The notes under the pieces are model-generated. The model worked only from the letters and a program-made list of their open reading frames with translations, did no database searches and was not told where the DNA came from. A DNA stretch of 6,052 nucleotides, taken from Bifidobacteriaceae bacterium. GTDB taxonomy: Bacteria > Actinomycetota > Actinomycetes > Actinomycetales > WQXJ01. A program made the position numbers and the translations under genes. This document shows, one piece after another, positions 1 through 4,504 of this stretch (positions within the stretch are counted from its first letter, which is position 1; every line of letters starts with the position of its first letter). Location: NCBI GenBank assembly GCA_031265345.1, contig JAISCU010000104.1:1-6052 (forward strand). The letters run 5' to 3'.

Positions 1-1
1 T

Positions 2-1471
2 TTCGACCCGGTGATAGCGGGGATCGGATTCTCGGCTGAGGACACTGTGGCGGCGGTCACCGGGTTGAGCTTCAACCCGGCGCGGCTGTGGGACCAGGTG
101 AGCGGCATCGGGCAACAGACACCCGTCCTGATACTTGACCGCCCGGCGCTGGAAGCTCATGTCCAGGAACTGGCGGCCCAAACCCAGGCCGAGCCGGTGG
201 GCGGCACCGTGACGGTCGCGACGGGCGAAGTCCAAACCACTGAGCCCAATGCCGGGCGGGCGCTGGACACGGCGGCGGCTGCCAGCCAGATCGAGAAGGA
301 TTACCTGGCCAAACCAGGGCCGTGGCAGTTGCCGGTCGAGGAGGTGGCGCCGAAGATCGGACAAGCCGAGGTTGACCAGGCCGTCCAGACCATCGCCGAG
401 CCGCTCTTGTCCGGACCCGTCCAGGTCAACGTGGGAGGAGCCCAGGCAGAAGTCCCGGCGACGGAGGTCGCGGCGGCGGCGGTGATCGAACCGGACGCCG
501 ACGGGGGCGAGTCGCTGGTCCTGAGCTGGGACAAGGAGCTATTGCGGGCGGCGGTCTCGAAGCGCCTGCCCGAGGGGACCGAGACCGGCGCGGAGGACGC
601 GCATTTCGTGTTCGTGGACGGCCAGCCGACCATCGAGGACGGCCGCCGGGGCAGTCAAGTGGACGCTGACCAATTGGCCGAGGCCATGGCCACGGCGGCG
701 CTGGCCAGCGGGGACGCGCGGCAGGCCACAGTGGAACTGACCGAGACCGATGCCGCCGCCGGTCGCGCCGAACTGGAGAAGCTCGGCGTCAAGGAGATCA
801 TCGGCCGGTTCGAGACCCAGGCCACGAACTCCGCCGACCGCACCAAGAACCTGCGCAAGGCGGGCGAGATCGTGACCGGGATGCTGGTGGGGCCGGGCGA
901 GACGTTCTCGCTGGACGACGCGTTGGGCCATCGTAGCCTGGAGACGGGCTGGTTCAATGCCGGGGTGGTGGTGTCCGGGGTGTCGCAGGACGGGATCGGC
1001 GGTGGGCTGTCGCAGTTCTCGACCACCCTCTACAACGCGTCGCACCTGGCCGGGATGGTGGACGTGGAGCACACGCCCCACTCGAACTACTTCTCGCGCT
1101 ACCCGACCGGCCGCGAGGCCACCCTCTGGGAGGGCCAGATCGACAACAAGTTCAAGAACGACACCCCCTACGGCGTGGTGCTGCGGGCGGGCGTGTCCGA
1201 TTCGTTGAAGGTCTGGGTCGAGCTCTGGTCCACCAAGTACTGGACGGTCGAGGCCGAGATCGGCCAGCCCTACTCGTACGTCGCGCCGCGCACCATCGAG
1301 TCGACCGCCGCCGATTGCAAGGCTCAATCGGGCGGCATCTCCGGCTTCCAGGTCGACTATTGGCGCGTCAAGACCGACCCGGACGGCAATGCCCAGGCCA
1401 AAGAGGATTGGCATTGGCGCTACGACCCGATGAACGCCATCGTCTGCAAGAAGCCCGGCGAAGGGGGCTGA
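2..1471 (+). CDS. VanW-family cell-envelope protein, 5'-truncated by window edge
   Basis: The frame is already open at base 2 (Phe-Asp-Pro before the GTG at 11), so the true start, and probably an N-terminal membrane anchor, lie upstream. Numbering from the GTG at 11: residues ~36-95 and ~168-230 look like two copies of the mixed alpha/beta module often found before VanW domains (putative peptidoglycan-binding domain 4). The VanW domain covers ~268-398 and holds the family landmarks GPGETFSLDD, GGGLSQFSTTLYN (330-342), and a late R-x-P-x-G-R-E-A-T-L-W segment followed by D-N-K-F-K-N. The tail holds the only two cysteines of the visible part (436 and 479), which could form a disulfide in an exported protein. 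VanW is named from vanB-type glycopeptide resistance clusters, but its biochemical role is unknown and most actinobacterial members are not linked to vancomycin resistance. No van genes are visible nearby. The family call is firm; the function is not. Confidence 0.9.
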   Translation, partial: FDPVIAGIGFSAEDTVAAVTGLSFNPARLWDQVSGIGQQTPVLILDRPALEAHVQELAAQTQAEPVGGTVTVATGEVQTTEPNAGRALDTAAAASQIEKDYLAKPGPWQLPVEEVAPKIGQAEVDQAVQTIAEPLLSGPVQVNVGGAQAEVPATEVAAAAVIEPDADGGESLVLSWDKELLRAAVSKRLPEGTETGAEDAHFVFVDGQPTIEDGRRGSQVDADQLAEAMATAALASGDARQATVELTETDAAAGRAELEKLGVKEIIGRFETQATNSADRTKNLRKAGEIVTGMLVGPGETFSLDDALGHRSLETGWFNAGVVVSGVSQDGIGGGLSQFSTTLYNASHLAGMVDVEHTPHSNYFSRYPTGREATLWEGQIDNKFKNDTPYGVVLRAGVSDSLKVWVELWSTKYWTVEAEIGQPYSYVAPRTIESTAADCKAQSGGISGFQVDYWRVKTDPDGNAQAKEDWHWRYDPMNAIVCKKPGEGG

Positions 1472-1624
1472 TTTAGGGCTACAGGTGTACGATGCCGCGC
1501 GGTCGGCCGGGTCGCGTACGTCGGGTTGGCCTGGGCCTGGCACGAGCGTCGGGTTCTTGGGACACGGCCCGGCAGTGGCTGTGTTGCGCGTCTTGCCAAT
1601 GGGGTCGACAATTGCCGCAACCCC

Positions 1625-1644
1625 GGATCCCCAGAAGGGGTTCC
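1625..1644. terminator. Candidate hairpin between convergent genes
   Basis: GGATCCCC and GGGGTTCC flank an AGAA tetraloop and pair at 7 of 8 positions (one T-T mismatch). It lies between the stop of the VanW gene (1471) and the stop of the convergent membrane-protein gene (1688), where a bidirectional terminator is expected. No U-tract follows on either strand, so intrinsic termination is only a possibility. I see nothing else in the 216-base gap. Confidence 0.3.
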
Positions 1645-1687
1645 AGGACTTGGGGTGGCGTGCCGCGGCTCCGATGCGAGTTCTTGT

Positions 1688-2320
1688 CTACCCCGGGTTC
1701 AACTCGCGGTATTCGAGGGTCGAAAAGAACGCCTGACCGGCTGGAACCAGGCGTTGCCCCTTGGCCCATAGCACCAGGGCGCCAGAGCAGGCGTTCTCCA
1801 TCATCTCGTGGCGTTCCTCCGGGGTCAGCGGGGAACGGGAACCGCCCTTGCGATCGATTCCCTTGACGAACCAGCGATGATCCTTGAGTTGCTCGTTGCC
1901 TCGGGCGCCGACAATGGTCACAATAGCGCCGAGCCCAAAGACGGCGAAGTCCAGGTAGGTGACCCAGTTGTAGTCGGCCCCAAGTCCCAACATGGGCAGG
2001 GGCAGGAAGGCAACGACCGCCAGTCCGAGCAGGACCAGGCCGACCGGCAACAGTTTCGGCGTCTTGGCCAGGCGCGTCTCACGGAGTTCCTGGAAAGTGT
2101 TCCAGCCGACCTCGCAGTAGCTTCCCGTGCGGGGCTGGACGTTCCGATAGGTCGTCGTTCGCGTGGTCTGGAGCGCCAGACCCTGACCGCCCGATCCGCC
2201 GACAAGCTCCCTGTTCTCGCTGACATCTATGACTTCGCCCACGTAGTAACAGATGTCAGCCATGGCGTGTCCGTCGGGGCAGCGGTCGCCGGGTTCAAGC
2301 GTGAAATGGTTCATGTGCAT
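1688..2320 (-). CDS. Hypothetical two-helix membrane protein
   Basis: The product is 210 residues. I chose the ATG at 2320 over the upstream ATG at 2356 because AAAGGAGG sits 6 nt before it. The next in-frame ATG (2314) would be 12 nt away. Residues 1-89 are soluble, with a C-x9-C pair (Cys14, Cys24) around CPDGH and a third Cys69. Residues ~90-113 and ~119-139 are two hydrophobic segments joined by a short GADYN-containing turn, giving a helical hairpin in the membrane with both long ends on the same side. Residues 140-210 are soluble and charged, with a TPEERHEMMENACSGALVLW stretch (one more Cys, 178). I do not recognise the family. The Cys/His-rich N-terminus could bind metal, but only one tight motif is visible, so this is weak. 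The gene is convergent with the VanW gene and has no same-strand partner close by. Codon pattern and the excellent ribosome binding site make it a real gene; the function is unknown. Confidence 0.8.
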   Translation of the reverse strand: MHMNHFTLEPGDRCPDGHAMADICYYVGEVIDVSENRELVGGSGGQGLALQTTRTTTYRNVQPRTGSYCEVGWNTFQELRETRLAKTPKLLPVGLVLLGLAVVAFLPLPMLGLGADYNWVTYLDFAVFGLGAIVTIVGARGNEQLKDHRWFVKGIDRKGGSRSPLTPEERHEMMENACSGALVLWAKGQRLVPAGQAFFSTLEYRELNPG

Positions 2321-2326
2321 GACGTT

Positions 2327-2334
2327 CCTCCTTT
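2327..2334 (-). promoter_or_regulatory. Strong ribosome binding site of the membrane protein
   Basis: On the minus strand this reads AAAGGAGG, close to an ideal Shine-Dalgarno sequence, 6 nt from the ATG at 2320. It decides the start codon of the downstream gene. No convincing -10/-35 pair was found just upstream. Confidence 0.8.
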
Positions 2335-2427
2335 GAAGCGGTTGATCACCGGCCACGTTAGTTCGCAGCTAGCCCCGCGCGGTCTGCGCCGAGCAGACAA
2401 TTGGTCACAGGCAAGTGCCAAATCTTC

Positions 2428-2452
2428 CCGACGCCGCGCCAAGGCTCCCGCT
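2428..2452. repeat. Family A repeat, copy 1 (partial)
   Basis: This matches the first 25 bp of the copy at 2765 at 23 of 25 positions (core CGCCGCGCCAAGGCTCCCG here). The similarity stops after CCCGCT, so it is a truncated or diverged copy. Confidence 0.55.
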
Positions 2453-2764
2453 GGGTCGGGGCTCCTTGAGCGAGTCCCTCGTTCGGCTTTGATCGCAAGG
2501 TGGTGGACTGGCGGCAGTTGGTCAATCAGATCCATGCCCCCTTGGCAGAGTTGCGGATCAAGCAGCAACTTCCCCGCTGTCGGAGCCAAACCTGCTGATC
2601 GATCAGCAACTGCCGCAAGGCCAAGGTCGAGCTGGCGACAAGACTCCGCAAGTCGTCACTCGCTGCGCCCATGCGTCCGTGCGACCCGAGCGCCCGTATT
2701 CTCGGCAACATGTTTCCACTATTAAGCGAAACGCACTTCGCGAAATATGTGGATCACTCGGTGG

Positions 2765-2808
2765 CCGATGCCGCGCCAAGACTCCCGCTCGCCCGCCCGG
2801 TTGGTTCT
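2765..2808. repeat. Family A repeat, copy 2
   Basis: This 44-bp element matches the copy at 3336-3379 at 39 of 44 positions, starting CCGATGCCGCGCC and ending TGGTTCT. Read on the minus strand in one frame it encodes EPTGRASGSLGAAS, nearly the same peptide as the C-terminus of the small SH3-like protein (EPAGQANGSLGAAS). Here it belongs to no gene, so it is a dispersed element rather than a shared protein domain. Confidence 0.7.
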
Positions 2809-2823
2809 CTGGCTGGCCGGCGA

Positions 2824-2840
2824 GCCATCTTCCGGATGGC
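2824..2840. repeat. Small perfect hairpin next to repeat A copy 2
   Basis: GCCATC and GATGGC pair over a 5-nt TTCCG loop, 15 nt after the family A copy. The left arm lies in GGCGAGCCATC, an 11-mer that recurs at about 3293-3303 just before copy 3. The flanks of copies 2 and 3 therefore share more than the 44-bp core. Confidence 0.4.
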
Positions 2841-2915
2841 GTGTCGGCAGCGGCCGCCGTTGCGGGTGGCCTGGGTCGGCCGGGGCCTGCTCGGCGCGTG
2901 CGGGACGCGTAAACC

Positions 2916-3157
2916 GACGGTCTCGACCGGCTGAAGGCTGCGAACCGATGGTCTCGACCACCGGCGACCGCCGAGACCATCCAAATGCAGCCTCGACGGG
3001 CACGAGACCATCGTTTTGCAGATCATGGTTTTCTGTTTTCCCTTGTCAGGGGGTTGAGCGGGTTGGCCGCGACCTGCATTTGGATGGTCTCGACCGGCCG
3101 AAGACTGCAAACGGATGGTCTCGCCCACACGAGAACGCCGAGACCATCGAAAAGCAG
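2916..3157. repeat. Family B array: six 19-bp motifs in mirror-symmetric order
   Basis: The motif CTGC-N5-GATGGTCTCG has six copies exact at the 14 fixed positions. Forward copies are 2938-2956, 3074-3092 and 3105-3123; reverse copies are 2972-2990, 3003-3021 and 3139-3157. A seventh, degenerate half-motif (GACGGTCTCG) is at 2916-2925. Each forward copy has a reverse partner whose coordinates sum to 6095, so the set is symmetric about 3047.5 to the base, although the spacers differ in sequence. Adjacent pairs can fold into three successive hairpins: 2938/2972, 3003/3074 and 3105/3139, with loops of 15, 52 and 15 nt. Copies one turn-group apart are 31 bp apart. Two longer direct blocks, 2916-2956 and 3083-3123, agree at 36 of 41 positions. 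Function is unknown; it could be a REP-like palindromic element, a protein-binding array or a structured RNA. Confidence 0.85.
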
Positions 3158-3265
3158 GACGGGCGGGCTCTGCTGGAGTATCTGGCTATCGCCGGGTCGG
3201 GTTTCCCGGGAGTCCAGCGAGAGGCGAAGTTGAGGCTCGCCGAACTCAAGAACGGGCGGTCCTAG
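3152..3265 (+). pseudogene. Possible C-terminal remnant of a lost gene
   Basis: This frame ends in a TAG at 3263 and reads GRALLEYLAIAGSGFPGVQR and then EAKLRLAELKNGRS, a protein-like amphipathic helical tail quite unlike the Arg/Pro-rich shadow frames around it. Upstream, the same frame runs straight into the family B repeats, and there is no ATG or ribosome binding site at a sensible place. The right arm of the repeat array loses its match at about 3158, where the coding-like part begins. The simplest reading is the 3' end of a gene whose 5' part was removed or overwritten when the repeats arrived. A chance open frame cannot be excluded. Confidence 0.35.
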
Positions 3266-3327
3266 CCTCGGCGCACGAGCAGCTAGGCATCAGGCGAGCC
3301 ATCGGCGCGGCTTCGCGTCTGTGCCGG

Positions 3328-3573
3328 TCAGTTGTCCGATGCCGCGCCGAGGCTCCCGTTCGCCTGCCCGGCTGGTTCTGGGATCAGGTGGGCGATCGCT
3401 ATCGAGTCGGCGTCGATGCGACGCAATTGTCCGCTACGGTGGCGGACCAGGACGTGATCCAGGCTGGCTGCTTCGAGAACGCCGACCATGTCGGCGAAGC
3501 CTCCCTCGGGCAGGCGTCGGCGGATTGTCACGCGCACGCCGAGCGGCCAGGTCATCCAGATCGGTTGAGTCAC
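3328..3573 (-). CDS. Small SH3-like domain protein (Rv0428c N-terminal type)
   Basis: The product is 81 residues from a GTG at 3573; an ATG at 3555 (residue 7) is the alternative start. Residues ~8-63 have the pattern of the SH3-like barrel at the N-terminus of Rv0428c-type GNAT acetyltransferases: W-P-L-G-x-R-V-T-I-R-R-R, then G-x-x-D-x-V-G-V-L-E-A, V-x-V-R-x-x-S-G, and I-D-A-D-S-I-A. No acetyltransferase domain follows, so this is either a stand-alone barrel or a truncated gene. The last ~15 residues (EPAGQANGSLGAASDN) and the run to the stop coincide with a family A repeat, which suggests that the 3' end was replaced or extended by the repeat. There is no Shine-Dalgarno before the GTG. The gene follows vapC by 47 nt on the same strand. 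The domain assignment is from memory of the family pattern. Confidence 0.6.
   Translation of the reverse strand: MTQPIWMTWPLGVRVTIRRRLPEGGFADMVGVLEAASLDHVLVRHRSGQLRRIDADSIAIAHLIPEPAGQANGSLGAASDN
3336..3379. repeat. Family A repeat, copy 3, overlapping a gene 3' end
   Basis: This copy matches 2765-2808 at 39 of 44 positions. It lies inside the last codons of the minus-strand SH3-like gene, whose stop is at 3328-3330, just beyond the repeat. Confidence 0.7.
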
Positions 3574-3579
3574 ACCAGA

Positions 3580-3585
3580 ATTAAA
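3580..3585 (-). promoter_or_regulatory. Possible -10 box of the SH3-like gene
   Basis: On the minus strand this reads TTTAAT, ending 6 nt before the GTG at 3573. With no ribosome binding site present, this would give a leaderless transcript, as in the vapBC promoter. No -35 box was identified, and co-transcription from vapBC is equally possible. Confidence 0.3.
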
Positions 3586-3620
3586 CCGCCAGATGGTGGT
3601 CGGGCTCGCGGCGGCCGACC

Positions 3621-4052
3621 TTATCCCACAGGGCCATGGCCCGGATCGTCGCCAACGGGATCCAAGACGGCGAACCCAAGCTGAGCGGCGGCATCGGCCA
3701 TCTGTTTGTCGTGGGTGACCATGGTCACCGCGCCTGCTCCCACTCGCAACGCCGATGCCACATGGATCGCGTCCGCTCCGCCGAGCGCCTGGCCCAGGCC
3801 GATGGCTTCCGCCAGTAACGCGTCATCGACGGTCAGGAGCACGAACTGGTCCAGGTATTGGCCGACGAGTCCTTGATCGACTCCCGCGTTCATCGACACG
3901 CGCCGGACTTCGACCTCCATCAGGCGCGAGGCGACGAACACGTCCCCGCGGGCGCTGGCCCGGTCGAGCCAGTCCTTGGCCGCGCGGGACTCGTCCACGA
4001 TGGCGCGCAGCAGGACGGACGAATCGACGTACCAGCGCTGGGCGTCAGTCAT
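3621..4052 (-). CDS. vapC: VapC-type PIN-domain toxin
   Basis: The product is 143 residues, a normal length for VapC. The four acidic positions of the PIN active site are visible: Asp10 in YVDSSVLL, Glu48 in the S-x-L-x-x-x-E-x-x-R motif (Ser42 to Arg51), Asp94 in GGADAIHVASAL, and Asp115 in THDKQMADAA. These coordinate Mg2+/Mn2+ in PIN nucleases. VapC toxins are ribonucleases, many of them cutting tRNA or rRNA, and block growth when the antitoxin is degraded; the RNA target here cannot be read from sequence. The ATG at 4052 overlaps the end of the antitoxin gene by 8 nt, so translation is likely coupled. The tail after residue 131 (DPVGDDPGHGPVG) is Gly/Pro-rich. All catalytic residues are present, so the toxin looks functional. 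Confidence 0.92.
   Translation of the reverse strand: MTDAQRWYVDSSVLLRAIVDESRAAKDWLDRASARGDVFVASRLMEVEVRRVSMNAGVDQGLVGQYLDQFVLLTVDDALLAEAIGLGQALGGADAIHVASALRVGAGAVTMVTHDKQMADAAAQLGFAVLDPVGDDPGHGPVG
3714..3729. other. 16-bp perfect palindrome inside vapC
   Basis: GGTGACCATGGTCACC reads the same on both strands. It lies in the codons for T-M-V-T just before the last catalytic Asp of VapC. A second, 12-bp palindrome (GGGCCATGGCCC) is at 3631-3642 near the end of the gene. Both are within coding sequence and may be codon-driven chance. Confidence 0.35.
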
Positions 4053-4338
4053 TGTGGGGGTCGAGCCGGGCGCGGTCGGCTTCGAGCGAATCGCCGAGGT
4101 GGGTTCCGGTTGGTGGCGTGCTGCGAGGGATGGGCCGTCGCTGGGCTGTTCTGGCGGGCTGCGCCAATCCTGCCGCGATCAGGGCATCGATGGGGTCAGC
4201 TGGCGGCTCGGCCCGCTCGGCGTTGAGGCGATAGGCCACCCGCCCGCGCCGACTGATCTGAACCGCCCCGTCCCTGTCGGCCAGCCGGGCGGCCCGTGAC
4301 GGGTTCTGATTGAAGTCGGTGAGGGAGATCGTCTCCAT
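4045..4338 (-). CDS. vapB: Phd/YefM-family antitoxin of the VapBC pair
   Basis: The product is 97 residues. Residues 1-40 follow the Phd/YefM N-terminal DNA-binding and dimerisation fold: METISLTDFNQNPSRAARLA, then V-Q-I-S-R-R-G-R-V-A-Y-R-L. The C-terminal half (about 45-97) is Pro/Arg-rich and probably disordered, ending in a helix-like LGDSLEADRARLD that would wrap around the PIN toxin. It binds and inhibits VapC, and the pair should autorepress from the palindrome just upstream of the ATG. It is the first gene of the operon and overlaps vapC by 8 nt. The ATG at 4338 has no Shine-Dalgarno but lies at the position where transcription should begin, so it is probably translated from a leaderless mRNA. 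Calling it vapB follows from its partner; by fold it is Phd-like rather than AbrB- or RHH-type. Confidence 0.88.
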   Translation of the reverse strand: METISLTDFNQNPSRAARLADRDGAVQISRRGRVAYRLNAERAEPPADPIDALIAAGLAQPARTAQRRPIPRSTPPTGTHLGDSLEADRARLDPHND

Positions 4339-4340
4339 GG

Positions 4341-4364
4341 CAATCTAGTATAAACGCTAGATTG
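4341..4364 (-). promoter_or_regulatory. vapBC operator overlapping the -10 box
   Basis: CAATCTAG and CTAGATTG form a perfect 8+8 bp inverted repeat around an 8-nt AT-rich centre. On the minus strand TATACT (4352 to 4347) is a near-consensus -10 hexamer inside the palindrome. It leaves 8 nt to the ATG at 4338, so the transcript should start at or within a few bases of the ATG. A repressor bound here, most likely VapB or VapBC, would block RNA polymerase directly. No good -35 is seen at 16-18 bp, and actinobacterial promoters often lack one. The AT-rich patch stands out sharply from its GC-rich surroundings. Confidence 0.75.
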
Positions 4365-4388
4365 ACCGGGGCGAGGTCATGCCGATTT

Positions 4389-4405
4389 GTCTGCTCAAAG
4401 CAGAC
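4389..4405. promoter_or_regulatory. Perfect 7-bp inverted repeat between divergent units
   Basis: GTCTGCT and AGCAGAC flank a CAA loop. It lies 24 bp upstream of the vapBC operator and about 22 bp upstream of a candidate promoter for the HEAT-like gene. It could be a second operator site or a small hairpin; its half-sites differ from those of the vapBC operator. Confidence 0.35.
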
Positions 4406-4426
4406 CCGTCACAGGGGTGTCCGGCC

Positions 4427-4432
4427 TAAGCT
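4427..4432 (+). promoter_or_regulatory. Possible -10 box of the HEAT-like gene
   Basis: TAAGCT fits the TANNNT actinobacterial -10 pattern and would start a transcript near 4439, giving a leader of about 65 nt. The upstream GTCACA (4408-4413) is only 13 nt away, too close for a standard -35. Weak support. Confidence 0.3.
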
Positions 4433-4446
4433 GGCATCGAGGCGTG

Positions 4447-4466
4447 ACCCGCCCGGCGGAGCGGGT
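4447..4466 (+). other. Hairpin in the presumed leader of the HEAT-like gene
   Basis: ACCCGC and GCGGGT pair perfectly over an 8-nt loop. It ends 28 nt before the ribosome binding site, so it would not mask it. Role unknown; GC-rich DNA makes such hairpins common. Confidence 0.3.
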
Positions 4467-4492
4467 TGGAGGCAGCCGGATTCCGATTCGGG

Positions 4493-4501
4493 AAGGTGAG
4501 G
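4493..4501 (+). promoter_or_regulatory. Ribosome binding site of the HEAT-like gene
   Basis: AAGGTGAGG contains GGTGA, matching the 3' part of the full anti-Shine-Dalgarno complement, 5 nt before the ATG at 4505. An in-frame GTG at 4496 lies inside it and is therefore rejected as the start. Confidence 0.6.
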
Positions 4502-4504
4502 GTC

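Larger units (their letters stand above)
2335..2915. other. Non-coding stretch with scattered repeats
   Basis: No open frame here has the look of a gene: the frames read as Arg/Ser/Pro-rich shadows in all six frames. It contains two family A repeat copies (2428-2452, 2765-2808), a small perfect hairpin (2824-2840), and a relatively AT-rich island (about 2700-2757). A short frame at about 2500-2595 (+), reading VVDWRQLVNQIHAPLAELRI and then stopping, looks slightly more protein-like than its surroundings but has no upstream continuation, since an in-frame stop lies at 2467-2469. It may be a decayed gene fragment; I cannot name it. Confidence 0.5.

Noticed and set aside
2..1471. Glycopeptide resistance determinant
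   Set aside because: VanW homology alone does not indicate resistance; no vanR/S/H/A/B/X-like genes are visible in the window.
539..1543. 334-codon open frame on the minus strand opposite the VanW gene
   Set aside because: It is rich in Arg/Gly/Val/Pro, shows no domain pattern, and lies wholly antisense to a clear VanW domain; high GC makes such frames common.
1472..1687. Small overlapping frames between the convergent genes (for example 1485-1736 and 1492-1866)
   Set aside because: No ribosome binding site, shadow-like composition, and overlap with the end of a better supported gene.
1808..2725. 305-codon plus-strand frame
   Set aside because: It covers the antisense of the membrane-protein gene, which has the strong ribosome binding site, hydrophobic helices and sensible composition; the plus frame has none.
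2700..2757. AT-rich island with short inverted segments (GCGAA/TTCGC, TCCAC/GTGGA) as a promoter or attachment site
   Set aside because: The arms are only 5 bp, no gene starts nearby, and no second att-like copy was found.
2938..3157. CRISPR array
   Set aside because: The repeats are only 19 bp, occur in both orientations, and have spacers of 12, 15 and 52 bp; there are no cas genes.
2747..3265. 172-codon plus frame as one intact gene
   Set aside because: Most of it is translated repeat DNA with Arg/Trp/Ser-rich sequence; only the last ~37 codons look protein-like, so only that part is reported as a possible remnant.
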